Below the pieces are notes generated by a model that worked only from the letters and a program-made list of their open reading frames with translations, was not told where the DNA came from and ran no database searches. A stretch of DNA of 64,000 nt from Lunularia cruciata (lineage: Eukaryota > Streptophyta > Marchantiopsida > Lunulariales > Lunulariaceae): positions 21,800,243 to 21,864,242 of the forward strand of contig OX419761.1 in NCBI GenBank assembly GCA_948567375.1, given 5' to 3'. Made by a program: the position numbers and the translations under genes. This document shows positions 1 to 10,110 of this stretch, in pieces (within the stretch, counting starts at the first letter, position 1; each line of letters begins with the position of its first letter).

Positions 1-576
1 CTAAAGTTAGTGATAGCTAAGATAGAGTGGACCTTACATTAGAAGAAGTAGAAAAGATGAGCACCACTATTTTGGATTTTCATGTGTTGACTTGGTATTA
101 TTCCTAGGTATGTGGCTTTGAGGAAAGAGTTGAGAACTCTTGGGCCAGCAAGCCTTTTTGTTTTGGATTCTTCTTTAGTCCAAGGATAGCCCATGTGAAG
201 GAATCCTTGACTTAGTGGTTGGGTCAAGATAAGACCACATGCTTAGGGGAATATGCCCATGTGAATGGATATTCCTTTCTACTTTTTGACTTTACTTGAC
301 TTTTAGTCTAGTAACTTGAGTTAGTACAATAATTAGTAACTTTGGTACATAACTATTTCACAAGTATATAAACAAGGGATGAGGAGGTACTCATCATCCT
401 TTCATTTGCAACTATCTCTCTCTCATTGAGTTCTCTAGTGAGCAATGTCTTGAGTCTTGGAGTGTTAGCCTTGGAGGAGTATGATGGAGTTGGGGTTCCT
501 TGCCTTCTTAGTCCATGGTGCGCTACCATAATAGCCATCAGAGGTTCATCCTAAGTGAGAGACATGCCGGCTCACA
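1..576 (+). mobile_element. Family A LTR (A1), 3' part, cut by window edge
   Basis: This is the 3' part of a long terminal repeat present seven times in the window (also at 5459, 15911, 22424, 56364, 62867 and 63764). Complete copies are about 690 bp, start TGTAACACCC and end GCCGGCTCACA; the first ~115 bases are missing here because the window starts inside the LTR. It abuts the gag remnant of another element at 577, so it was probably inserted there. No primer-binding site follows the LTR, so it is a solo LTR or the 3' LTR of an element lying to the left. Confidence 0.88.
365..372 (+). promoter_or_regulatory. TATA box of the family A LTR
   Basis: TATATAAA followed by CAAGGGATGAGG is the only strong TATA-like element of the LTR. 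It is kept in other copies (9604-9611 on the plus strand; 56567-56574 and 63071-63078 on the minus strand) but broken in the copy at 63764. It probably places the U3/R border about 30 bp downstream. Inferred from sequence only. Confidence 0.6.
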
Positions 577-1440
577 GGTCAAGGTCAGACCAAGTTGTCA
601 CAACTAAGCAATCAAAGTGCTCAGCCAACTGCATAGCTTCCTCCAAGTGTTTAGGCTCCCTCGTGGTCACTTCTAATTGGGTGAGTGACTTCAAGCTCCT
701 CATAAATTGATCCATTATGGTGTTTTGGAATTGCATGATATAGCTTCTTACAAAACCAATTTGCTTCAATTTTGCTTACCTATCTCGTGTTGTTTGTGTG
801 GTATTTATAGCTTGGAATTGCTCAATTATTGCACTATTGAATTCTTCCCATGTTGGATTGGTGTAACAAATTGCTATTTAGCTTGCTCCACTCAGAATTG
901 CCACCATAGTTTTGCCACTCCATCCAATTGGCTTGAAGCCAAAAGAATCTGCCTCCATTCATCTTGAAGATTTGTAGCTTCAAAATATCAGTCCCAATTG
1001 AACACAAAATTCTCCATTGCGCTCAAGAGGTTCTTGCCTTAAAATACCTTGGGCTTTAGAAATCAGATTCATTCTTTTCCTTCTCAAAATGGTGCTCTCT
1101 CCACATGCCTTTGTTGTTGATGATCTCATTCTTCCAACAATCAAATAAGGTGCTTGATTTGCTGCTTCATGGCAATGAATATTTTGAGCATTGCCACCAT
1201 GGCTACTACTGTATCAAACTACCTACAATTTATCTAAGGTAACATGTAGATGCAACACATCCACCATTCTCCATAAGTTACAATTGGAAGTACCAAGGGT
1301 GGCTCCACCAGACAATGTGATTTCATTTAGAGAATTTTGCCCAAGGTGTGAGATGATGAACTATGTGACATGACCCTTGGTTAGTACATGGTCACAAAAA
1401 TCCCAATGGTTTGGTGGAAATGGATTTGGAGTTCCATAAA
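577..1440 (-). pseudogene. Decayed gag of a tRNA-iMet Ty3/gypsy element (family C)
   Basis: Reading leftwards from the primer site, the frame begins with a leader peptide (DRIYGTPNPFPPNHWDF) that recurs almost unchanged after the primer site of element E at about 40,530, so the two belong to one family. Further on, broken by several stops, is a typical plant retrotransposon gag core: a Trp-containing segment near 900-930, TWEEFNSAIIEQF near 820-860, and a Lys/Gln-rich helix leading into YIMQFQ near 730-745. The frame ends at the family A LTR at 576; pol would lie outside the window. Gag would coat the element RNA. The reading frame is clearly dead. Confidence 0.72.
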
Positions 1441-1456
1441 TTCTATCCATCCCATT

Positions 1457-1471
1457 CTTGCTCTGATACCA
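1457..1471 (-). other. Primer-binding site (tRNA-iMet) of family C element
   Basis: On the minus strand this reads TGGTATCAGAGCAAG, the standard plant gypsy/copia site complementary to the 3' end of initiator tRNA-Met. One base separates it from the LTR end at 1473, which fixes the element's orientation as minus. Confidence 0.85.
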
Positions 1472-1472
1472 T

Positions 1473-1953
1473 TGAATAGACCAAGGAGAGAAATAAAAGA
1501 ATGAAAGATCACATTGAGACTCTTGAATGAAAGGAATTTTGAATCCTAGCATGAGCTTGGGCTATGTTAATTATAGTGAACATACAAGACTCTTAAGAAG
1601 CTTCTTAGAAAGCTTTCTAAAAGCTGCCTTCTCTGAGTTCAAGCCAAGTTAATTGAGAAACTTCTCAAGAAGTTTCCTTCTAGAAGCCACCTACTTGGCA
1701 TAAAAGCTAAGCTAATTAGGAAGCTTCCCAAGATGCTTCCTTCTAGAAACCATCTACTTGGCATGCAAGCTAAGCTAGTTATGGAATTTCTCCTAGAAGT
1801 CACCACTTGGTATGTATATTTTAGTTGATACTTGGAAGGTACCAACTAGCTTCCTAGATGCTTCTAGAATATTTTTATAATTCTTGGCTAATTTGGCCTA
1901 TTTGCTACTTTTTCAGTTTTGACTAACTCATTTGTAAACTCTATATTGTTACA
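1473..1953 (-). mobile_element. 5' LTR of family C element
   Basis: The 481-bp LTR starts TGTAACAATATAG and ends TATTCA when read on the minus strand. It contains several copies of an AGCTTCYTAGAAGG-like motif around AAGCTT, which also mark the LTRs of element E (40172, 44399), showing a common family with roughly 340-480 bp LTRs. The borders rest on the TG...CA ends and the adjacent primer site. Confidence 0.75.
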
Positions 1954-2926
1954 CATAGGTTTTGATCTTTTAGGTATTCCAATCCTTGTTGCAACTCCTC
2001 AAATCCTAAGAACTCATCTAAGAATAGAGTGCTACTTCACTTCTTGACTAGGGTTGTGATAGGCTTCATAGTAGCCTATCAATTTTTTTGGCTCAAGGGT
2101 AGAGCAATTTTCCTTATTCTTCAAGGTTTCTCTTAGCCCTTTGTATCACTTTGCTCTTCTTAGTTTAAGGTTGGAGTTGTCCTTGTATAATCCTACTAGA
2201 CCTCTACTTGCCTCCCCCATTCCTCTTGTTCTCCTAGGGTAAGTATATTATGCTTGTGGTAGGTGTGGTACAAGAAAGTGCACAACCAAGAGTATTGATT
2301 GGACTAGTTGTTACTCTACACAAGCTTCTTCCAAACGTGTTTGTGCAACAATAGTCCATGGTTTACTACCTTGTTTCTCAACAAGCATTCACAATGGTTG
2401 TTGCCTATACTTTGCTAATCTTGGTGGGATGTTTGGGATGGAGTATAGGTAAAAGGAAGTCAAAGATCCTCCTAACCCTAGGGATTGTGATTGAAGCCAA
2501 TGTATATCCATGCCTAAAGTCATAATGTGTCCTCACAAACACTCTCCTAGTAGCCTCATCCAAAATGGTACCCCTTGGTTGCAATCATTCCCCTATATCA
2601 ATCAATTAATAAGCCTCTAAGGTTACACTCAAATCCCAACCCTCAAGTTGCTAGGTCCAAGCCTCTTGGTATTTGGCATGTCATAATCTCTATGATTATG
2701 GGTTTTATTATGAACCCATGGTAACTCCCATAAAACTGCACAAAAAAGCTTAACTAAGTCTTCCTTCAACTCCTCTTAGGATGCAAGAACTAATGGTTCT
2801 TCATGTTGAGCTTGGGAACTACTTTCAATCAAGTCATCACCTTGGTACTCCATGAGAAAATGCACTCTCCTTCACCTTGTCTCTAACTATACGTAACCCT
2901 TCTCACTAGTCCTACAAATTTGCAGC
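1954..2926. other. Gene-free stretch, unclassified repeat-like DNA
   Basis: AT-rich, with short stops in all frames. I could not recognise any protein domain, LTR end or primer site. The low-complexity CTT/CCT-rich strand resembles the degenerate retroelement DNA elsewhere in the window. Confidence 0.4.
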
Positions 2927-3525
2927 TCTCTTCCTCAAAGCTATTGGAAGGTAGGGACCTCACCTCACTTCATCAATTTGTCCTCTCAAACAGAAATTGA
3001 GTCTTTGAACATGCAATGCACTTCAAGAAGGAATTGATAACAATTCATAATAGCCTCCTTCACTTTGATCACATTTGTGGGAGTTGTGGGAGGTAACAGA
3101 CCTCAAGAACTAAAAGTGCTCTTCCCTAAAGGCTATGGAAGTTAAGGAACTCACCCCACCTCACCAATTTGTCCTCTTAAATGGAAATTAAGTCACAAAT
3201 CTTGCAATGCATTTAGAAAAACTTATAACAATTTGTAGCACCCTCCTTCCTTTTGATCATAATTGTGGGGCAACGGCAAGTAATTGACCTCAAGAACTAG
3301 AAGGGCTCTTCTGTAAAGGCTATGGAAGCTAAAGAACTCATCCCATCTCATCAATTTGTTGTCTTAGATGGAAATTGAGTTCCCAAATCTTGCAATGCAA
3401 TTTGAGAAAGAATTAATAATCTTTGCAACAACTTGTAGGAATGTGAAAAGGAAGAATTGTCTTGAGTCTATGGCACCTTTTGTCCTCTTTGATCAAATTG
3501 CACTTAGTTGTGGGAGATGATAGTG
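2927..3525 (+). repeat. Three-unit tandem repeat, period about 190 bp
   Basis: Three diverged units start at 2927, 3119 and 3306, each opening CTCTTCC..AAAGGCTATGGAAG and carrying in the same order a (T/C)CACC..TCATCAATTTGT block, a TTGCAATGCA block, a TTTGATCA block and, except in the last, GACCTCAAGAACTA. Units 1 and 2 are 192 and 187 bp; unit 3 is longer because of about 25 extra bases. Identity is roughly 75-80%, so the array is old. No coding frame spans it. Confidence 0.75.
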
Positions 3526-3817
3526 ATGCGTCTAGAAGTAGGAGGTATTTCCACAAGTATGGGTTTTGGGTTTAAACCTCAATTGGAAGGGAATTCCCAA
3601 CTTGTCCTCCCTATGGAGAATGGTTTGCTTCCCTATGGCCTTGGAGATTGCACCTAGCTTGTATGTGTGGAATGACATCAACATCCTATCCGCTGTCCAT
3701 ACCAACAATGCTTGAAGCATGAGTTTTAGTTTTAGTTTTGGTTTTGGATTTCTGCCAATATCTCTTCTCTTCAATCACTTTGATTACCACTTATGTTACT
3801 GGTAAGTTTGAGTTAAG
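3526..3817. other. Left target flank of the B1 insertion
   Basis: There is an 80-codon open stretch on the minus strand (3774-3532) that I cannot assign. It contains a Lys/Leu heptad-like run from the TTTTAGTTTTAG repeat at 3722-3746 and is probably not a gene. The host sequence resumes at 15,711 after the nested stack. Confidence 0.4.
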
Positions 3818-4548
3818 GAAGTTGTGACAACCCGGAAAATATCATTTTTGCAAAAATCAGGTAAAGTTTGTTCCCACAGAGATACGATTCAGAATTAGTA
3901 AAATACCAAGCAAAGTAAAAATTTAGTTCTTCTTGGTTGTGTCTTTAATCTCTCAGGTAGAATCCACACCTAGAAGAGAGTAACAAGCACTTACTCACAG
4001 TCTTGTCACAAATTAACACTCCTTAATCACAACTCCTCAATTCTTTCCAAACAATCTTGATTGTGATGATTCAGGCTCTCCCAAAAATAGTACTTCATTG
4101 CAAAACAACTTCGCCTCAGAATTGTGTTCCACTCTTCCACTGAAGGCACAACTTCCTTGATCAAAATTGCTTCACATCAATTTTGTGTTGTACTCACAAA
4201 TGCAGAATACTACCTACACTACAATTCCTCTCAAATCTATCAAGGCATTGCTCCAATTGCACTTCACTCAAGATCAAACACACAAAATAAAGATCAAGGT
4301 TGCGGAATCCAACATCCAACAAACACACTGACTTGCACTTCAAAATTCTCCCAACACTCACAAACACAAGCCCAAAATTGATACTCAAAATTAAGCTCAA
4401 GCAACGAGCACGGCTTCACAACACTTCACTTTATCTATTCTTAGAAGTAATGAGCACTGAATAACACTTTCTTATGAATGCCACTCTTAAATAGTGAAGC
4501 AAATGACAGTTACTAATAACTATACCATTCTACAACAACTTTTCTAAC

Positions 4549-5458
4549 CTATAGATCCAAAATTACAATACACTCCTTCATATCTGCCTCTTCAAATCTC
4601 AAAATTGTTACTACCAATCCGATATCTACCTCATCATTGGCTTTCAACCCCGATGATCCCTTGATAATTTCACCTTCCTTGGGTCTATTTAATTCTACTC
4701 CTAATTCTTCTATTTCTATAATTTCTTCACTACCAACTACAATTGAGGTCTCAGGTAATTGTTCCAACTCTTTATCTCTTGACCCATTCCACTCTAAAGT
4801 TTCAAATAACAACTCCAAAGACACTTGTACTCCTACTTCTCTTACTTCGGGTCTTTGTACTTCTTGTACCTCACTACAAATTGTAGCTAACTCCGTTCTG
4901 ACAAGATCTAGTCTAAGACACACATTGTCTCCCACCTCTAACATCTTCCTATCTACACAATCTTGCAGACAAATTAATAGATTATTCAATTCCATGTCCT
5001 TTGCCTTCCTCTTGCGCGTCTCCTGCACTAACAACCTCAGCTCATGCAATCTTGCCTCTTCAAGTTTACATTCAACTTCCGTGCTCAACATGGCCTTGAT
5101 TTCATTGATGACTCCTCCTACTTCATCAGCCTCTCCTACAACTATAAGCTTCTCCTTCTTCCTTTCTTCCTCCAATTCACTATGATACATCTGGAGCTCA
5201 TCTTCAAATTCAGCCTTCAATGCCTCCTCTCTTTGATTCATAAGGATTTGCTCCTCTGCTACTCACACCAATCCTCACAACTGGTCTTCTTCTCTACTGC
5301 ACTCCGCTAACTCTCGTTGCCAGGCTTGATCTTTCTCCGCTGCCTTCTTCTTGAGACTCTCCAACTCTTGCTCCATCACCACAATAATGGCTTTTGAGTG
5401 AATGAACTCTACACGCGCATATGCAATTTCACTTTTCAACTTTGCAACCAATGCGGTC
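4549..5458 (-). pseudogene. B1 gene, C-terminal third (coiled coil and tail)
   Basis: The segment starts inside the coiled coil (ALVAKLKSEIAYARVEF), which joins in frame to the piece at 9816-10105 when the solo LTR is removed. It continues through heptad-rich helices (VVMEQELESLKKKAAEKDQ; LEEARLHELRLLVQETR) and a conserved helix with VDRKMLEVGDN. The tail holds SSGLKANDEVDIG, matched in B2 (SSGLEADDEVDI) and B3 (GSGLKAEEEVDIGSD). At least one stop near 5242-5275 breaks it. Function is unknown; the coiled coil suggests self-assembly. The 3823-4548 part is the non-coding 3' region, conserved among copies. Confidence 0.65.
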
Positions 5459-5624
5459 TGTAACACCCATTTGTGCATGTGTGTGGTATTGTGATATTTA
5501 GCTTGGTATTACAAGTACTTAAGAGATATTATTTATATAGAGATAAAGGATGGTTCTATATTAGTCATGGTTAGCTAAAGTTAGTCATAGATAAGATAGA
5601 GGGGACCTTACTTTAGAGGAAGTA

Positions 5625-8600
5625 TGTGACAACTCGGCAAATATCACTTTTGTGGTAATCGGGTCAGTAAAGTTTGTTCCCGTAGAGATACTATCCAGAG
5701 TTGGTCAAATATGAAGTCAAAAGTCACAATGGCAGTTCTTCTTGATGGCTCCTTTAATCTCTCAGGTAGAAACTACACCCAGAAGAGAGTAACAAGCTCA
5801 CAATCTTGACAACTTGTCACGAATACACACTCACATAATCACAACATAGCAAATTCTGTCCAAACAACTCTTGATTGTGATGATTCAGATTCTCCCAAAG
5901 ACAACACTTCACTGCAAAGACCAATTTCACCTCAGAATTGTGTTCCACCCCTCCACTAAAGGCACAACTTCCTCGATTGAAATTGCTTCACATCAACTTT
6001 GTACTGCACTCACCAATGCAAAATACTAACAACACTACAATTCCTCTCATATCTGTCAAGGCATTGCTCCGATGCACTTCACTCAGGATCAAACACACAG
6101 AATGAAGATCAAGGCTGTAGATTTGAACATCCACAGACACACTAACTTGCTCTTTGGAATTCTCCACACACTCACAAACACAAACACAAAATTGACAATC
6201 GGAATTAAGCTTAAGCAACAAGTACTGAATAACATCATACTGCGAATGCTCCACTTAAGTACTGAAGCAAATGGCAGATTTGCTTACCTAGGCACCGCTT
6301 CATAACATCTCTTCCTACCTGCAGATCCTAAGGGACAATCTATCTCTTCATATCTGCCCTTTCCTATCTCAAAATTGACTTCTATCCCGATCTGATGTCT
6401 ACCTCATCATCGGCTTCCAAACCCGATGATCTTCCTATTACTTCACCTTCTTTGGGTATGGCTACATCTACCAAATCCTTCACTAATTCTACAACTTCTA
6501 CACTACAATCTACAATTGAACTCCAGGTTACTCCATCTACTGCTTTATCTCCTGACCCACTCTTCTCTAAAGTGTCAATCCTCAAGTCCAATGACACTTG
6601 TACTCCTACTTTTGCAACATCGGATTTCTTCTCCACTATCACACTAGTCCAAATTTTCTCTAACTCCAAATTGACTAAATCCAACCTAAGACTAACATTA
6701 TTCTCTACCTCTAACATTTTCCTATCTACATGCTCTCTCAACCGAATCAGCAATGTGTTCATGTCCACATCCTTGGCTTTTTGCTTCCGAGTTTCCTACA
6801 CAAGCAACTTCAACTCATGTAGACGGGCTTCCTCCAATCTCCCTTCAGCCTCAGTGCTCAAGATTGCTCTTAATTTCCCTGCCACTTCTCCTACTGATTC
6901 CAACTCATATCCTCGAGAGCATTCTACCTTCAACTCCTCACGATACATCTTCAACTCGTTGTCATATTTTGCAGCAAGCATCTTCTTCTCCTTTGCATAC
7001 TCCATATTCTGTTGTTCCGCGCTCTTGACAAGTTCTTGCAATCGCTCTTCTTCTTCTTGCCTGGACGCCAACTCTCTCTGCCATGCTTGATCTTTTGCTG
7101 CGGCACTTTTCTTCAAGATGTCCAACTCCTGCTCCATCACGATGTTCATTGCCTTCAAATGGACATTCTCGATGCGCACATCACTCACTTCCTCCTTCAT
7201 CTTGCTCAGCCACATTGCCTACTCCTTCAATTCTCCAGCTTGCCTCTGCAGTTCTTTTGCTCTAACCTCGCAACTTTCTTGTAACAGGCTCAGCGTTTTC
7301 TTCCTTGAGTCTTCCTCCCTCCAAAGTTCTTCAATTTCTTCATGTCTTTGGACTTGTTGCTCCTGCAACCCCTTCACTTTATTCAACAGATGCTTCACCA
7401 CCTACAACTCATTCATCTCTTTCCTTTGATCTTGGGCAATTCCTCTCCGATGTTCTTTCAACAACTCGAGCAATGGTGTGACCACCTTCGTCAAATATGT
7501 TATCCCGCCAAAGTTTTCTCCCTCTTCATTGCCACCTTCGTCTGAGAGTCTTCTCCTGCATCATTGGCTCCTTCATCCAAAGTCGCGATCTTTGTATCTT
7601 CATCGTGTTGGCACTGTCTTTGTCTTGGCCACTTGAACTCGGCCCCGCAGGATACTCCTCCTTCTCTTTGGGTCTTGGCTTGTTCTCCACCATTGCCTCA
7701 CCAGCCTCACTTACTACCACAGATTGCTGGACTTCTGGCTCTCCCTCACTTTCGCTCCCAGACTCCTCACTTTTCAAGGTGAGCTCTTCTTCTTCCGAGT
7801 CCTCTTCTTGCGACTCAGTTTCCTCTTCAGACTCCAATCCTAATGATGCCCCTCTTACAACTTTGGCGGTCTTCAACATCAGCCGCCGAGTCTTTCTTTG
7901 CATGGGAGACGTCTTGGCTTCTTCAGGTTTGCTTCGCTTCTTCGTCTTCGGATTGGTAACATCTTTGATTATCCACTGTCTTGTCCTTGCAATGTACTAG
8001 TCATTCGCTTGCAGATGAAGCATATACTGGCGCTCTTCATCGTCTGCTTCCCGTCTCAAATCGGGGTGCATGTGCGACACCATACAATGACGCTCATCTT
8101 TGGACAGCAAGTTCAGCCCGAAGTAGAAATGAGCCGCAAACGGTGCAAAATAATGCGGTGGCGAGCCCGTTTTCCAATTCACCACCATCTGCCTTGTTTG
8201 GTGATGAAAGCACCTCGCCCAATTCACTAGAATTCCTGCAAACATCTGATGGAAAAAGACTGCCTGCTGCATGGTCATGTAAGTCATTTGTTTTGGCTTG
8301 GACATGGCCATCATTGCCCCCATGATACTTCTTCGGATCGGGCCCAATAGGACTCCACCTTGTAACCATTCGTAGTTCTCGGAGTGAAAAACAAGTTACG
8401 GATCTCCGCCGTCTCCTCTGCAGCATCACACTTCCGATAGAAGGTGATCTCTATTGGCTCTCCTGCTTCTCTCCCCAATACTAACTTCCAATCTGACTCA
8501 ATACATCAAGCCGAATTGCCTCTCTTCCCCTCCACCTCGGGACCCTCCTCACATTTACTAGCAGCAATTTTTGCCATTACTCCCGGGAAACTGAAATTCC

Positions 8601-9284
8601 AATTCCATGCTAAAAATGTAATACAAAGTCTAACCAAGACTTCAGTCCTAGCTACTACATTTACTCTTTGGATTGCGAAACCTCTCACCGCCAGCGCGTT
8701 GGCCACCTTCTTTGCCATGATTTGTTCTCTCATTCTACGCTGTTGGAAAACAAGACCCTCTCCTGGACGAGACACTCTAACTCCCTCAAGGTTTTGGAAA
8801 ATCTCACTCTCAATGGGCTTCCGGACACGCATTACTGCAGGACAACTATTCAAAGGAATTGGAAATTTACTCAGAGTGTTTGAATTCCACCTGCGTAGTT
8901 GCAATTTTATATTGCCCCAAATCATAGTCATTCTTCACTTGATTTTGTTGGTGATTTTCTCTATTCTACATGCACTCCCGGTCACTGTCAAGACATGATT
9001 CTTCTGCCCCCGCCATTTCTTGAAATGTACTTTCTTGCCACGTACAGAGGTTGTTAAACGGTCTTTGTCTTTCCAGCGTCTTCCAACCCAAAGACGGTGA
9101 TCTTCAGACTTTTTCCGGCATACTCCTCTTTCGAGTACCTCCATCATCGGATCTGATGTCCGCTTCTTCGGCTTTCCTTTGAAGTTACTTCCGTCCATTC
9201 TTTGTCCGCAATTCGACTTTTTTGTGCTTACTTTGTCTCTTAAACACTACTAACGATAGAAAAACAAAAAATGTGGGTACCACA
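5625..9284 (-). mobile_element. Element B copy 2 (B2), inserted in the solo LTR
   Basis: Ends are TGTGACAACTCGG at 5625 and GTGGGTACCACA ending at 9284. A perfect AAGTA duplication lies at 5620-5624 and 9285-9289, and the family A LTR reads through once B2 is removed. Length is 3,660 bp. Orientation is the same as B1 and B3. The first ~750 bp on the plus strand are the non-coding 3' region of the minus-strand gene. A short inverted repeat, TGTGGTACCCACA, forms the right terminus. Confidence 0.9.
6382..8931 (-). pseudogene. B2 gene: decayed coiled-coil protein of unknown function
   Basis: Reading right to left: an N-terminal part beginning MTMIWGNIKLQLRRW with the block ITFLAWNWNFSFPG (about 8600); the conserved central domain (AVFFHQMFAG, WARCFHHQTRQM, PPHYFAPFAAHFYFGLNLL, VSHMHPDLRREAD; about 8030-8290); an acidic Glu/Ser stretch (7700-7850); and a long coiled coil (7400-6800) rich in Glu/Lys/Arg heptads. 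The tail is VDRKMLEVENN followed by SSGLEADDEVDI. The frame changes at least twice (8931 frame to 8347 frame to 7401 frame) and stops occur. A further frame at 9198-8935 (MDGSNFKGKPKKRTSD) lies upstream and may be a 5' leader ORF. No enzyme motif recognised. Confidence 0.65.
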
Positions 9285-9815
9285 AAGTAGAAAAGATGAG
9301 CACCACTATTTTAGATTTTAGTGTGTTGACTTGGTATTATTCCTAGGTGTTTGGCTTTGAGGAAAGAGTTGAGAACTCTTGGACCCGCAAGCCTTTTTGT
9401 TTTGGATTCTTCTTTAGTCCAAGGATAGCCCATGTGAAGGAATCCTTGACTTAGTGGTTGGGTCAAGATAAGATCACATGCTTAGGGGAATATGCCCATG
9501 TGAATAGATATTCCTTTCTACTTTTTGACTTTACTTGACTTTTAGTCTAGTAACTTGAGTTACTACGGTAATTAGTAACTTTGGTACGTAACTATTTCAC
9601 AAGTATATAAACAAGGGATGAGGAGGTACTCAACATCCTTTCATTTGCAATTATCTCTCTCTTATTGAGTTCTCTAGTGAGCAATGTCTTGAGTCTTGGA
9701 GTGTTAGCCTTGGAGGAGTAGGATGGAGTTGGGGTTCCTTGCCTTCTTAGTCCATGGTGCGCTACCATAATAGCCATTAGAGGTTCATCTTGAGTGAGAG
9801 ATAGGCCGGCTCATA

Positions 9816-10105
9816 GGTCATCTCCTTTGCCTCCTTGTGACTCTTTACTAATTCCTCCCATGTCACCTCAAAGTGCTTACTCCGAAGAACGTCTTCAACC
9901 CAAAGTTCTTTGGCTTCCATCTCTACTCTTGTCAACTTACTTTGCAACAACAATGTTTCCGCACTCTAGGTCTTGACTACTGCTAATTCATTTGGCACCT
10001 CAAGATTGGCACTTACCATCTCTTGCTTCTTTTGTTGTAACATCATCAATAGTAGACATACTACCTTAGACAAATAGTCCATTCCTTTGCACTTTGCTTC
10101 ATCGG
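9816..10105 (-). pseudogene. B1 gene, middle piece (start of coiled coil)
   Basis: Encodes KGMDYLSKVVCLLLMMLQQKKQEM, a leucine-rich segment that aligns with GVDYM..VCPLLVKLEKKKKEM at the same place in B3, followed by a stop and a Glu/Lys coiled coil ending KEAKEM. It is bounded left by the solo LTR A2 and right by B3. This is a short exon-like relic, not a separate gene. Confidence 0.6.
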
Positions 10106-10110
10106 CTCGG

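Larger units (their letters stand above)
5459..9815 (+). mobile_element. Solo LTR of family A (A2), interrupted by element B2
   Basis: The LTR starts TGTAACACCC at 5459, runs to 5624, is interrupted by B2 (5625-9284) and finishes GCCGGCTCATA at 9815. Without B2 and one copy of its target duplication it is 692 bp, matching the LTRs at 56364 (689) and 62867 (692). It sits between GGTC (5455-5458) and GGTC (9816-9819), a 4-bp target duplication, inside the B1 gene. Deleting the LTR and one GGTC restores the B1 reading frame exactly, which supports the borders. No internal retrotransposon sequence remains, so it is a recombination-derived solo LTR. Confidence 0.88.

Noticed and set aside
353..538. 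A 61-codon open frame repeated nearly unchanged in the LTR copies (also near 9,592, 56,401, 62,905 and 63,802) and a 62-codon one near 39-227
   Set aside because: Both are antisense to the LTR and are open simply because the LTR copies are young and similar; the older copy at 22,424 has them broken.
4124..4381. 85-codon plus-strand open frame conserved in length between B1 (4124-4381) and B3 (10418-10675)
   Set aside because: It lies in the non-coding 3' region of the B gene, is broken in B2, and the minus strand is equally open there; differences do not favour synonymous sites by eye.
6395..7090. Long Ser/Thr-rich plus-strand open frames opposite the B genes (also 4637-5185, 11137-11652)
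   Set aside because: Mirror images of the Glu/Lys coiled-coil codons on the minus strand.
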